DNA of 64,000 nucleotides from Hirsutella rhossiliensis (GCF_020360975.1 NW_025408673.1:310001-374000), one strand, 5' to 3'; counted from the stretch's first letter, positions 34,360-47,918 are shown. Translations and numbers: made by a program. Notes: a model not told the origin generated them from the sequence alone.

Positions 34360-34364
34360 ATAAT
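34360..34364. repeat. Target-site duplication 'ataat', right copy, of Copia-A5
   Basis: Matches 25449-25453. Confidence 0.9.
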
Positions 34365-36930
34365 CTTCTTTATTATATTTAACTTATTATATAAGTCTTT
34401 AAAAGATTAAAGGTTTAGATACTTTAAAGTAAGTAGTATTATACTATTCCTTTATTTTAGTATATTTATAGATTTTATATATCTTTAAAAGATATCTTTT
34501 TAATAAACTATAATTATCGCGGTATTTAAATAGTATACTATAATTAGGTTTTAATAATATAACTAAGTTATTTAGGTAGCGTTAATCGATTTTCTAGTAG
34601 TTTAGTTCTATACTTAAGTAGGGTTTCGAAAGTACTTATCCCTTAAACTTAACTAGGAAGGCATTATATTATACCTTTATTTAAAAGTATATTATATAAT
34701 CTAGGTAAACGTATAATATCTATTAAATATACTTATAGTACTTATAAGTAAGTAGTATTTATAGATTATCTTTAAATTCTTTTTATAGTTACTATTCTCG
34801 TTATAAAGCTATAAAGGTATTAATTATAGTAATAGCTATAGCGTAGTCTCCTCTATATAGTACTAGTTAATATTAAATTAATATAGCTTATTAGTTTTCT
34901 ATAAGAATTCAAGGTATTTATTAGGTTTTAAATTTAAGTATTTCCTTAAATTCTTTAAAGTATAGAGTATATTCTCTAATTATAGTATTCTCTTTTAATA
35001 GTAAGGGTAGTAGTATAAGTTTATTCTTATCTTTTATTTCTTTAGGTATTTCTTATTCTTTAAAGCTTATATCGTCGATACTTTATTATTCCTCTTTAAG
35101 TTATTATCTAAGTTTTATAAGTATAAGGGCTATATTTATATCTTCTTTATTATATTATTTATAGACTACCTATTGTTATTATCGATTTTTATTTTATATA
35201 TCTTCCTAGAATTATTTACCGTTCTTCTTAATCTAGTCTTAAGAGACTCTTCTAAAATAAAGGTATTTTAGTTCTATAAATTTAACTTATTTTTATATTT
35301 TAAGATCCCTTTATTATATTATTATAAGGGTTTTCCTTAGTAGCTTTAAGAACTATCTAGTACTACTCTTATCGCTTAGGTATACTATATATTCGTCGTT
35401 ATAGTATATAGTTTAACTAAGGAGTTTATACTTTAGTTCCTATCTATTAATAGCGTTTAAGTATTTCTTACCTTTTAAAGCTAGTACCTAGTAGGTTATC
35501 TTCTCCTTATAAGGTTATCTATATTCTTTAAAGTAATATCTAAGTTTCCTATAGTTAAAATAGTTTCCTTTACTTTTCTATATTATATTTAGATCTATCT
35601 TACTTAAGTTAGTTATATAAGTATAGGTAATAAGAGTTTCGCGCTTTTTTTATAGTTAGCGTATTAGTTAAAGTTATTCTTATAAGAAGGGTTTTAGTTT
35701 CCTCTTCCTTATTTCTTTTCTTAGCGTTATATATACTATCTATCGTTGATTTATACTATTATAGTAATATAGCTTAAGAGGTTATTAGGTCGATTTTCCT
35801 TATAAAGCTCGTCCTTAACTTCTTTTTTAAGCCTATTATAAAATCGTAATATAAGAGGCTTATAGTCCTAATTAAGCTTTAAGGTAACTTAATAGAACTT
35901 TATAGTATAATTTAATACTAAGATCCTTTATTAAAGTTCTTAAAGTTTCTATTTAGCTTCTTATTCTTTATTAGTTATTCTAAATACCTTTATAATAGCT
36001 TCTTTAAATCCTTAGAAACTAATAAATACTTTATCTATTTTATTATCTTATCGCGCTAGTTAGTTATTAAGAAAGTCCCTTATAATAGGTCTAAACTAAG
36101 CGAGTACTATTCTAGATAAATAATTTCCTATATAAAGTACCCTTTTAACTAGGTCTAAGAGTTTAGTAGGGTAAACCTAATAGTAGGCCTTAAGTTAAGT
36201 AAGAAAGTCTTAAAGCGTACTATAAGTACTATTAAATAGTCCTAGCTATTTTAGTTTAACTACTTTTCTAAGGTCCCTAACTTATTTATTACCTCCTTTA
36301 TTCCTAAGTAACTATACCTTATATTAAAAGGTAATAATCTCGCGTATTATATCTTAAGGTAATATAGTAGTACTAAAGTTAGTTAATCTAGCTTACTATA
36401 TAGATATATTAATAGTTATAATATTACTTAAAGTAATACGGTATTATACTAAATAAGAGCTTTTAACGTATAATAATTAGTATTATTCTTAAAGGATAAA
36501 CCTATTAAGGGATTTATATTAGTAGATATAATAAGGCGTGGTCTAAGTAATAATATATATATTATATTAGTAATAAGTTAAAGGTTATAGACTATAGACT
36601 ATAACTAAGTAATTAAAATTAAAGATAGAATCGTAATAAAGATCTATATTAAAAGCTAGAGAGCTATTTATTTAAAGGAGTAAAAGTAGGTAGCTATATA
36701 TACCTATAAAGACTATCCTTAGATTATAGTCCTAGCTATAATCCACTTTATAGCTTACTATAGCTTACTTATAAGCTATACTCCTAAGTAGTAATCTATC
36801 TATATAAAGCTTACTTAGCTTATATATACTTTAGGTAAGCTAAGCTTAAGTAACTTCTTATCCTAACTATTATTCCGAGCCGCCTTATTATATAAATATA
36901 GCTAGCTCTCTTATAGCCTAATAACTATAG
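34365..36930 (-). mobile_element. Gypsy-D, 5' half (gag and start of pol)
   Basis: Continuation of the element at 22,877-25,453 after the Copia-A5 insertion. On the minus strand a gypsy-type gag frame can be read at about 36,000-35,650, with 'LLYYDFIIGLKKKLRTSFIR' where fungal gypsy capsids have a 'FYDGLKPEVKDELY' region. To the left should lie the zinc knuckle, protease and the first part of RT, but I could not fix the RT active site. The stretch 36,540-36,930 is AT-rich with short direct repeats of 'agcttact' type and may be the 5' LTR or leader. No LTR pair was found. The right end is cut by Copia-A6. Confidence 0.62.
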
Positions 36931-39900
36931 TCGTAATAAATAGTAGCTTATTTCGAAGCTCTTTAAGTAATAGTTCCTTTAAAAAGGAATATAATATACG
37001 TTTATAAGCTCTTTCTATCTAAGGAATTATCTATAAAGGACGAATCGCTTAAATAAATAAAGATTTTAGTAGCTAATTTCCTTCCTTACCCTCCTAAGTA
37101 TAAACTATATAATCTTATTAAATAAAGATAAAGGATAGCTCGGTCTACTACTTCTTAGCACCTAGGGCTAGAATTCTAGTTATACTTAGCTAGCTAGGAG
37201 ACTATAAAAGAGATATCCGGTCTAGTAGAAATAGCTAAAAAAAGTAAGGAGCCTACCTTCTATTAATATTAGTATTTCTCTTACTCCCTAGCTTAAAAGG
37301 ACGGATTAAGTAAAAGCTCTTTATTTAATATAAGTATAAAGGGAAGCTTCTTATTAAGGGAATTAAAGAGGAGTTTATAGGCGACCTTATTAATATAAGC
37401 GTCCTAGGTAAGCTAGATAGTCTATTAAGACTTATTTTAAAGGATTTAAATCCCTAGGAACTACTTTAGCTCCCTTAGCTTAGTTATCTTATACCTTTAT
37501 TATAGGCCTTATATAGCCTCCCTTATAGTAGCTTCTTCTTCTTTTAAGTAGGCTTAGATAATATCGTCGATATAGAAAAAGACCTTAATTTTACCCTTTT
37601 ATATTATATATAGTTCCTAAGAGACTTTCTTAAAGCCTAGGGCTTTAAGGGAACTAGTTAAATATTATTACTAAAGAAAGGGTAATCTTTATAGTCTATA
37701 TAAAGCTTTCCTAAGCTATAGAACCTTTTTAAGTTATTAGAAACTAAGAGGAAGATATATATAAATAACTTCTTCTTCCTTAAGTAAGTAGTTAATAAAG
37801 GTATTAACTATATCTATCTAATTAAGTTTAAGGTCGAATTCTACTACTATAGCTATAAGGGTCTAAAAAGATATCCCTACTAAGGTAGTTACCTTAGTAG
37901 GTATATCCCCTTTTTCCTATTAATTCCTATAGATAACTAGCCGGGCTTTATACTTTTAAAGGAAGCTATATTTATTAGTCTTATAAATAAAGACCTATTT
38001 ATAGCTAAGGACTTATTTTCCTCTTACCTTTTCCTTAAGGACCTCTTTAAAAGACCCTATCTCTTTATATAAAGCTAGGTAGTCTTTCTAGGCCTTAAAA
38101 AACTAGTCTTTAAAAGGGTAACTTTCTAGCTACTTTTAGTTTACTAGTAGGTCTAGGAGGTCTCTTTTATATACCTTCCTTACTAATAGCTATAGCTTAA
38201 AAAGCCGGCCTATTATAAACGCTTTATAGGAACCGTCTTTTAAAGGCATTAGATAGAAGTTAGAGAAACGGTTAAAATAAGGGAGAATTTAGTCTTTTTT
38301 TATATTAGGCCCTATACCTTCCTTTACTTCTCGAAGTAAGGATAAAAAGGTAGCTAGGTAATCCTTTAAAAGAGGTACCTTTCTTACCCCTTTAAGGGTT
38401 AAGATAGGAAGACTAACTAAAATAACTACTTTTAGATCTTCTTTTTATTCTATAAGAGGAAGTATAGGAAGGTAGGTATATTTTAGCTCTACCGCTTTCT
38501 TATAGTCTCCTTCTTAGTTTAGATTATTTAATCTAGTAGCTTCTTTTTCTTTAAAGTTAGCGTTATCCTTAACTACTTTAATATTAGTTTCTTTTTTTAT
38601 TTCTTTATCTAAGACCTCTTTTTAAGACTATTAAGAAGGGGGGATTTAGATCTTTTAAATTAGCTAACGTTATAAGAGTAAGAGGGGCTATTAATCCCTC
38701 TTTTTATTAAAGAAGCTAGATTCATCGAAAATTATATCCTTAGTTAAAATAACCTTCTATAAAAAAGGAATCTAGATCTAAAAGATATTTATAGAATTAT
38801 AGCTAATAAGGTAACTAATAAATGCTCTAAGATTTAGTTTTCTTTTCTTCTTCCTTTTTAGCTATATATCGGTAGTTATAGTATATACCTTATAGCTATA
38901 GGTATAAAGGTAGGCTAGTAAGGCCCTCCTTTTTATAAAGAGCTTAAGGGGAGATTTCTAGTCTATTCCTTAAGTCCTTAAGGTCTAGTTTTAAAAGTAA
39001 TAGGCGGTCTTAACGACTTCCTTTTAAAGGTTATAGGGAAGTATTATAGTAAGTCTTATTATATAGGCCCTTTCTATTATAGTACCCCTTAATCTTTCTA
39101 CCCCTCCGTTCTAAGCCTAGGTATTTAGTACTAATAAGAGTAGTAAAATACTTACTTTTTAAAGCTAATTTAAGATATCCTTTATAAATAGCTCTCTATT
39201 AAACTATATCCTTTTTACCTTATAGCTAAAGTAGGATTTTATTTAGTTAATAAAGTCTTAAAGGTAAACTAGTTATACTTACTTAGGTAGGTCTATAAGA
39301 AATAAGGGAAAACTATCCCTAAAAAAGCATCTATAAAAAACATTACCTTAATAAAGCCTTCTTAGTTTATAGAGACGTCGGTTTAGTTAACCTAAATTTC
39401 CTTATATAGCTAGTCTAGCTATAAAGGGGCTCGTTTAAAAATTCGTCTCTTAGTCTTTCCTTAGCTATAGTATTTATATTTAATAGTCTTTAAGCCCCTT
39501 ATTTATACGCTCTATTATTAGCCTAGCTTATATAAAGCTAAGGGGCCTAAGTAACTAAGTTATATATACTAAAGAAGGCCGTCTCCTTAAGCTACTAAAA
39601 GAGGGTCCTTAGAACCTACCTTCCTTTAAGTAAGGAAAGCTAACTTCTTAAGAGATTCCTTCTTAAGGATAGGTTAGAATTTAAGAATAAATTAACCGAA
39701 TTTCTCCTTAATAAGCCTAATAGTCTAATTCTTTTAAAATAGCCTTATAGGCTTAGATATTATATCTTAAAAGATTCCTTTCTTTTAAAAAAGATAGAAG
39801 GAAATTAAGCTCGTTAAAAATTAAGTATAAAAAGCTACCCTTTTTTATCGAGGAATTTATATAGACCTATTAGGTAATCTTATTATAAAATTAACCCTTC

Positions 39901-42043
39901 TATATTACTCTATTTATATAGTTAGTTCCTTAGTAATAAGATATTCCCTTTATACCTTTTTAAAGGACTAATATTATAAGAGTATATTATAGAAATTAAG
40001 GGAAGTACTAAAGTTAAAGATAGCTGATTTTCGTAGGGGATATTTAAAGGGTCCTAACGGGTAGTCTTATTAATCCGTAGGAAAGATAAATACCGGATTT
40101 ACTATACTACCGGTTTTCCCTTAAATTTACGGCTTAAATAAAAGCAGCGGCGTTAGTTACTATTTCTTAGTAACTTAAATCTTATCTATCTTCTTCTATA
40201 ATAAGGGGTCCTCCTTAAGAGACTATTATACTATTTCTTATAGCCTCTTTAAAGGGTTAACTTCTTTAGGTCGGTTTTCCTTAAAGACCTATTAATAGTC
40301 TTCTAGCCGATAAGTCTTCTTATATACTTAGTAGGTAGGTCGATTCCTCCTTATTTATTTCTTTAAGGAATCCTTGTCCTAGTCTAAAAGGTCTACTTAA
40401 AAACCCCCCCTTTTTACCCCTTATTATTAATTTTAACGAAAAGATTCGATTTCGACTAGTTCCTTAATTTTTCGATTAATAGACTAAAAGGTCTATTAAG
40501 GGACTAGTTAGGTCGGTCTAACTAATAGGACCGTGGCTGGGCCCGGAGTAAGAAGTAGAGCTAGGGCTAGGACTAAGGCAGCTATTAAAGATAGTATTAA
40601 TACTCTTAAGGGAGGAGGAGCTAGAGGGGTAATAGCTATAGTAGTAGTAGTAGGAGCTATAGTAATAAAGGCTATAGTAGCTATATAGGCAATAGGTCGA
40701 GCTATCTAAGTCGAGTACTAGCTATAAAGGAATAAGACTACTTAATATTATACTTTAGTAGCTTCTTTATTTAGTTCCTAGCTAGCTTCTTAAAAATAGT
40801 TAAGTAACCGTTACTAATAGGCTTTATTAATAGAGATATATCCTATAGCTACTAGCTAGAAAGAGCTTTTATTAGGAAGTATTAGTTAGCTTCCTTAAGG
40901 ATTTCTTCTTACTTAGCTAGCTATAAAGAAGCTAGTAGGTTCCTAGTAAAAAAGGCTCCTAGGTATACTATATAGGTCTTCTTAATATAGTTAGTTATAT
41001 AGCCTCTTAAGGGAGCTATTAAGGTCTTAAGCTTTAAAAGCTACTACCTTAAAGTCTCTTCCTCTTAAAAAGAGATTAGCTTTATAGTACTAACGGATTC
41101 TATTATTACTATATAAGTAGTAGTTAATAGCTTTATCTTATAAAGGTATTCCTTATAATAACTCTTATAGTTACCTAAGGTAGTAAAAAAAGCTCTTTAC
41201 TATATAGAGGTTAGCTTAAAGAAGAAGGAAGCTCCCTTTATAAATTCCGTTGCCTTAGGATAAAGAGGGGGCTAGAGAGGGTCCTATATATTAAAAAAGA
41301 CTAAATTATAGATAGCTCTATCTATATAAGCCTATAGCTCCTTTACCTACTTATCTTAATCTTAGGGCTTTATAAGAATCGTCTTATAGACTATAAAGAT
41401 AGTAGAAGAGTCGTTTTTTAATATTATTATAAGGAAGGGTAGAAAAGTTAGTTAAAAATCGTTTTTTTTAGTAAGAAGGGTAAAAGGAAGCTATAAAGGA
41501 TATAAGAAAGGTGCCTTTTATAGTAGCTAGAAGGTATAGGAATATTATTCCTCTTAAGCTTATAACTCTTATAAAGAGAAATATAAGAAGTATATATAAA
41601 ATATATAAAGGTAAAAGTAAAAGTTAAAGGTTAGATAAGTAAGGCAGAGATATTTAAATCTTATAAGGGTAGTAATTATAGTAAGGGAATAATTATTATA
41701 TTACCTTAATTCTCTTTCTTTCTTATATTTAATACCCCTCTTTATACCTATTTAGTATTTTAATTAATAAAGAAGATCTGACTTAAAGAAGCTATTAATA
41801 TCCTTTTAACTACTAAGCTTTTTACTAGTTTTTCCCTTTCTTTCTAGCCGTTACTAGTATATCTATCTTATCTCTCGCTACCTTTATAGGAAGCTATTAC
41901 TACTTTTACTTCCCCTCTTACCCCTACCCTCCTTTTTATACCTTCTTTTAGCTCCTTTCTTAAAACTTATTTTCTAGCTTCCTAGGTCCCTTATACTAAA
42001 AGATATCTCTAAGAACTATAAAATTAAGCTATACTTCGCGATA
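36931..42043 (-). mobile_element. Copia-A copy A6, 3'-truncated
   Basis: Minus-strand copy from within RNase H (about 30,590 of the reference) to the 5' LTR; the 3' LTR and tail are missing at the junction with Gypsy-D. It contains RT, integrase and gag in the usual order, all heavily RIP-mutated, with many CpG sites turned to TpA. A loss of the 3' end fits a deletion or recombination between neighbouring copies after insertion. Confidence 0.9.
41567..42043 (-). repeat. Copia-A 5' LTR of copy A6
   Basis: 477 bp, 'tcttataaag...cttcgcgata'. The right flank 'aaaat' opens into the relic frame described next. Confidence 0.9.
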
Positions 42044-43290
42044 AAAATAAGCTATTATATTAGATATATAAGGGCGGGCTGCTACTAGCGTATATATAGG
42101 GCCGATATAAGCGGCTCTTAAATATCCTATAGTAAGCTTAAGTAAGTTATCTAAGAGGTAAGCGGTAAAAGTAAACTAATTAATAAAGCTAGCGGGTACT
42201 TTAGCGAGGGCAGCGTACTAGCTATATAAGAGGTCGGCGTCGGCCTCCTTATAAATAGCGGCGAATAGATTTACCTAAATTATAGCTATATTTAAGGCTC
42301 TATAAACTAGCGCTTTTAACTTAAAGTAAATAATACCTATATAGCTATCTATATTACCTAGGTTATTATAGTATACTATAAATGGTATAATAAAGAATAG
42401 TTTAGGTTTTTTATAGTTTAGAACTTAAAAGGGGTTAAGCTTTTATTAGACTAGTATTAAGGCCTATTTCTTAGTAAATAAGTTGACCTACTTAAAGGGC
42501 ATAGAGGGCATAGCCGCGGCGGCGGCGAGTAAGCGTTTAGTAAATAGGTTCCTTAATAGCTCGTTAAAGGTAAGGTTTACTATATTAGATCCTTTAGTCT
42601 TAGCTAAGGTACGCTTAAGGCTCTCTTTAAACTTATAGGTTCCTAGTATATTAATAGCCTCGCGCTCCTTTATAGTAGCGGCCTTAAATATCTTTAAATA
42701 AGTAGGGAGGCACTTTAAGCTAATAATAATAGCGATAATCTTAAGTATCTTAGCGTTTATAAAGGTAACTTATTTAAATAAAAGCTTATTAATAATAGTA
42801 GATAAGATAGTAGCGATCTATATAGTTCTAAGGGCGCTAGTTATTATCTTAGTTTTATTAAGAAAGATAGCCTTATTTAGGTTATATAGTAATAAAAAGA
42901 GAAGCTCGTCCTTATTAAATAATAAAGTAAACTACTTATAGGCGTTATAAGGGGTACTAAGGGTTTTCTCTATAATATCTAAAACTAAAGATAGCGAGTT
43001 ACTAAATAAATTACTAAAGCTTAATAGTAATAGGGTATAGTTATTAAGGTAAATATATAAAATAGTACTAGGATTAAAGTAATAAAAAGCGTTAACTTAT
43101 TATAGTTAGATAGTTAATATTATATTCTTTTTAGTTTAAGTAGTTATAAGAGTTATAATAGTAATATAATAAGTAGCGGCGCTATAAAGCATAGAAAAGT
43201 ATAGCTAGTTATATTTATATAGGTCGCGGGCTTTAAATAAAAAAGGAGATAAAGGGGGATAGTATATACCGTTTTTACTAGGCTTATATT
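42044..43290 (-). pseudogene. Relic of an unidentified protein gene, about 400 codons
   Basis: One minus-strand frame stays protein-like from about 43,260 to the border with Copia-A6 at 42,044; its stops, as far as I read them, are TAG or TAA. Readable parts include 'STPYNAYK', 'KCLPTYLKIFKAATIKEREA', 'SLKRTLAKTKGSNIVNLTF' and 'ADADLLYS*YAALAKVPA'. It has long hydrophobic stretches. I do not recognise it. It lies downstream of the Gypsy-C integrase in the same direction, so it could be a third frame of that element, a different transposon, or a captured host gene. The C-terminus is missing because Copia-A6 begins here. RIP hides the start. Confidence 0.5.
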
Positions 43291-43900
43291 AAGATTATAT
43301 CCTTTTTTAGTAAAGAGGTTATAGTAGTTAATATATATATTATAATTATCTTATTTTTACTTAGTAAATATAGCTATATTAAACTTAAGGTTATAAAGGA
43401 GCTTTACTTTATTCTTATATAATTAAACTACTTAGTAGAATCCTTTAAGGCTTAAGTATAGTAGTTAGCGGTAGATTTAGTTAGAGAAATACTAGTAAAA
43501 TACTAAGTCCTTACTATAATACTTATAGCCTTAAATAGTTAGAACCTTAAATATAAGTATAAAAGGGGCATAGTTTAATATAAAAAAAAGAGTATAAAAG
43601 GATAAGGAAATTAGTTCCTTAAAATAAAAATAAAAATAAGTACTATTTACTATAAGCGGCCTATTAATACTTATTAGCTAGTTAACCTATCCTTAAACTT
43701 TTAAGAGAATAAATAATAATAGCGTATATTATATACTATTATTTCTCCCTAAGCTATAGCGGCTTATATTATTATATAGCGCGTATATAAAGATTTTAAG
43801 TATAAGTAATATAACCTTATAATACTCTTTACTATATATTAAATTCTTTAATAAGGTCTTTAGCGATAATATCCTTAGTAGCTACCTAAGAAGTATAGCT
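43291..43900. other. Unassigned AT-rich stretch
   Basis: RIP-type sequence between the relic frame and the Gypsy-C integrase. Some minus-strand reading continues, but I cannot tell whether it belongs to the relic frame or to the end of Gypsy-C pol. No RNA or regulatory signal seen. Confidence 0.4.
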
Positions 43901-46900
43901 ACTTAGCTAGCCTTTTTAGCTAAAAAGGTATTTTATATAAGTAGTCCCTTAGCTATATTTATAAGTTCTAAAGTTAAGGATTCTTTAACTTCTTAGTAGT
44001 TAGTATTAAGTTCTAAGCTAAGTTAAGCGTTTAGTCGTTTAGCTAGCTATAGCTATATAATAAAAATAATATTATAGATATTTAAGGATCTAGCTAGGTT
44101 AAGGTAGTAAGCTAGATAGCCGATTTATTTAAGGACTTTAAATAGTCTTATATAGCGTTCCTTTAACTTTACTACCTATTTATTAAGTACGTTATATCCT
44201 TTCCTTAGCTAGAGCTATACTTAGTCTCTAGGCTTAAACTTTAGCGCTTAGTACTTTACGTTATACTACTTTTTTATTCCTACTTAAGCTAGAGTAATTA
44301 AGATCCTAGCTTAGTCTTAAAGTATCTCCCTATCTATCTATAAAGGGCTTTCTTTAAGGTATCGCTTACTATTATCTATTTATATCTTAGTTAATAGTTC
44401 GCTTAAAGAGGTAATAATTATTAAGGAGTAAGAGTTATTAAGGGTAAATTAAAGTAATAATAATATATTAACTTATTAATAAGATAAGAAGTTAATTATA
44501 AAGAACTAAAGTATAGTTTTAACTACCTAATTATATTATTTTAATAAGCCGTCCGTTTAAGGATACTATTAAAAGGTATAGGTAATAAGCGTAGGATCGG
44601 GTAATTAATAATATACGTAGAAGGATCGGTTAAAGGAGTATAAAATAGGATTTTATCCGGAATTTATAACGAGTATATAAGGGGCTAAATAATATATTAA
44701 AAGAATAGCGTTATAAAGGATATTATAAACTTACTTATTCTATCTACTACTCTTAGGGAAATCCTTAGTCTTTTATAGACTATTACTCGCTTACTAGTAA
44801 ACGAATTAGTTCGCTGTCTAGTATATTCTATAGTGCTTAAAAAGCTCTATCTATAGTATATCTTCCTAACTTAGTAGGTAGTTTAATTATAACGTAATAG
44901 TTAATATAAAACTATAGGTTCTAATATAAGTAGTAGATTTAACTAAAATATTCTATGCCCTACCTATTCTTATATTATAGATATCTTTAGAACCGCTAAG
45001 CTAAAATAGGTAATAGGGTATCCGTTCTACTCGTAATTAACTTATATACTTTATATATATTTTATTTTATTAGGATAGGCTTATCTTAACCTACTTTTCC
45101 TAAAGGAAGGTATAGATATTTAGTAAAGGTCTTTATCTTTAAGGGTTATTCCCTTAGACTATATTATAAATCCTCTTTTTACTAGCTTCTTTTATAAAGC
45201 CTCCCTATACCTATTATTTCTTTATAATAGTAAAATAGGAATATAAAGGTATATTCTTATAGATACTAAGCTATAGATATTAGTAACTTAAACCTATATA
45301 CTATTTATAGTCCTTTTTAAAACGCTAAAAAGAACTTAGGGTCTTAGTTAAAGATAATTTAAATAGGAATCCCTTAGTTATAGTATATTAACTTAGTAAA
45401 TAGTACCTTAGCTTAGTCCTTTATAATAAACTAATTATAGCTTAAGATAAAGAGCTTTATTTTTAAATACTTATTAGTTACTATTAGTAGTATATTATAG
45501 TAGACCTTAATAGGTAGTATCTATAGAGTTTAGTTTATAAGGACGTTTAAGAGCCCTATAATAAAATCTATAGTAATTATATAAAAAAGTAAGGCTAGGG
45601 AAGTAATTAGAACTAACTTATTAAGGGCCTTTAACTAGTTAGTTTAGTTCTTATAGTAAGCGTTATACTTATCGATAAAGCTATTAATAAGTTTCTTAAG
45701 GCTAGTAATAGCAAATATAAAAGATAACCCTTCTTATATCCTTTACTATCTAAGGTAAAATTTATATATATAGTTATTAGCGATAATTTCCTTAGTATAG
45801 GTAGTAGGGATATAAAGCTAATAATAACCTTTAAACTTAACTAAGTAAAGTAACTTATTTTACTAAATAAATAAGAAACTAACCTAGGACTTATTACTTT
45901 TAAGCTACTTTAATATACTAGCTTACTTAGGTTCTTTTATATATACTCCCTAGATCTTTTAGTATAGGTTAGGTTAAATAAAGGATTTTATAACTATATA
46001 TATATATATTTAACTAGCGCTTTATCTTCTTAAATATAGTTTAATTCCCTAGGTTTATATTTTTTAAGTATTATAGATAGTAGTTAAGATAGTATATTAG
46101 TAAGGATATTTATAGTTCTAAGAATATAATAGATCTTTAAAAGAAACTAAATAAGGTATTATAAAGTAAGTATAAGCTTATTATTTACTTTTATATTAAT
46201 AGTAAATAGCTATATTTACTTTAGGATTATACTTATAGTAGTATAGTTAGTTAATATAATAACCTTTAATAGTAAGGTAGAGATAATATATAATTAAAGC
46301 TTTTAATATACCTAGGAAAGATAAGCGACTTTAAGTTTAGTAAGCTAGTATTTAAGCTCTTTACTAGTTAAGCGTTTCCTAAAGTAAAGGATTACTTAGA
46401 TACTTATTTAAAGTAGGGTTCTTCCTTAGTTTTAGTCTACCCTTAGTACTAAGTAAAAAGCTACTACTATAAAGCTTAGCTTCTAGCTAGCGTTAATTTA
46501 TAAGAATAATAGCTATTATAGGTTAAAATAATATAGCTATATTAATTTTATAAAAGTATTTATAATATCTTAAAAGGCTTTTTCCTTTACTAAGGATAGT
46601 TAATATATTACCTTAAAAGTATATTTATTCCTTACTAATCCTTTAAGTAGCGCTTAACTATCTTATACTTCCTTAAGTATTACTATTTTCTAAACTTAAA
46701 GCGGTTTTACTATTTAAGAGAAGTAAGCTATTAAGTACTATAGCTAGTTAAATAAGCCGAGCTACTTTTCTAGTATTAATAAGGTATTTAGAAACTTTAA
46801 TACCTATACTTATTCTTTAGTATTTATTAGGCTAATACTATTAACTTAAAATCCTAATAGTTTTATAGATAAGTAGCTTAAGAATAATTTCGATTTAGCT

Positions 46901-47394
46901 AAGGCTAGGTTATAGTTTATAAAGAGTTAAAAGATAGCTTAAAGGTAATAAATATAGTTATCTTTTATATCTAAGTATATTATAATATTATTAATATACT
47001 TAAAGGAATATTTTATATATTCTTAAAGGATTTAGTTTATAAATTATTAGATATATATAAGTAAGTTCTTATATCTTATTAAAGCTACTATTAATTATTT
47101 TAAGCCTTTATAGCTAATTACTATAAACCTTTCTTAATACTCTTTATAGATAAGAAATTAATAAAAGAAAGACTAAGCGTTTATAATAGAAATAAAGCGT
47201 TTCCTTTATAGCTTTTAAATTATATCTCCTTAAAGTAGTATTAAGTTAGCGTTTAAGATAGCTATACTATTAAAAGTATATAGGTTTATTACTATTTAAC
47301 CCTTTTTATTACTATATATAGTTCTCTAAACTATAAATATAAGGTAAGTAAATAAGGTTACTTTTATAGCTTATTTTATATACTATTAAGGGCT
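43900..47394 (-). mobile_element. pol: Gypsy-C, Ty3/gypsy pol (RT to integrase), interrupted by a solo Copia-B LTR
   Basis: On the minus strand RT starts at the right edge ('FISIINA*SFFY*FLIYKEY' at about 47,190-47,120) and reaches its active site at 46,998-46,987, 'KYINNIIIYL', where YIDD has become YINN. Integrase core follows near 45,400-45,340 ('TKGFLFKLSLTKTLSSF'), then the solo LTR 44,567-45,261, then the integrase C-terminal 'NVLNK*VVKLKERYIRLFKV' at about 44,190-44,130. The RT type ('FVV..T..GRKGR.VVDLR' class) is known to me from fungal gypsy elements and differs from Gypsy-A and -B. The frame continues beyond Gypsy-B at 54,256. Dead by RIP. Confidence 0.75.
44567..45261 (-). repeat. 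Solo Copia-B LTR
   Basis: 695 bp, reverse complement of the Copia-B LTR (697 bp at 54,477), flanked by an exact 5-bp duplication 'gatac' at 44562-44566 and 45262-45266. It sits within the Gypsy-C integrase. It fixes the Copia-B LTR ends as 'tataagaat...' and '...ta' (TG...CA after RIP). Confidence 0.9.
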
Positions 47395-47640
47395 AGCGTA
47401 TACTTAGTATAATAGTATAGGGCCGAATAATTATTTATTTAAAGCTAAGGAGAAAAGAAGAAAACTTTATCTTAGTTATAATAGTTATTTATCTTCCTTA
47501 GTCCTTAGCTCGACCTATATTTAAGTGCTATTTAGCTTAAGTTTAGGTCGAGCTCTACCTATATATAGGTTTACTTTAGCCCGACTTTAGTACGGTCGCT
47601 ATAATATAACCTTAGCCTTTTATAGGCATAGCCTATAATA
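47395..47640 (-). repeat. Gypsy-B 3' LTR
   Basis: 246 bp, 'agcgtatact...cctataata'; same length as 54010-54255, differences are transitions. A polypurine tract adjoins it inside the element. Confidence 0.87.
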
Positions 47641-47864
47641 CTACCCCCGCTCTCCCTCTCTTATTAGTAGTACTCTTATTCCCTTCTTACTACCTTTCTA
47701 TTATCGCTATCCCCTTTTTCTTAGCGCGCGCGGTCGCTTTTTTCCGCTTTACGCTTACCTTATCCTTTTATATACCGCCCTTTTATATACTTATTCCGCC
47801 CTATCCTTCCCTCCTCCGCGTATATACCCTTATACTTTACTAACTATACGCGTGCCCTACCGCG

Positions 47865-47918
47865 TATAAATACCCTTCTTTTATCCCCTCTCCCTCTTTC
47901 TTTCTTTTTCCTCCTTTA
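47865..47918 (+). promoter_or_regulatory. Candidate plus-strand promoter in the 3' region of Gypsy-B: TATA box and pyrimidine tract
   Basis: 'tataaata' at 47865-47872 precedes a C/T-only run at about 47,873-47,917 broken by few purines. It faces away from the 3' LTR, opposite to pol, and opens onto a protein-like plus-strand frame. The same order of TATA box, pyrimidine tract and GC-rich frame is seen in Gypsy-A at 3611. Confidence 0.48.
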
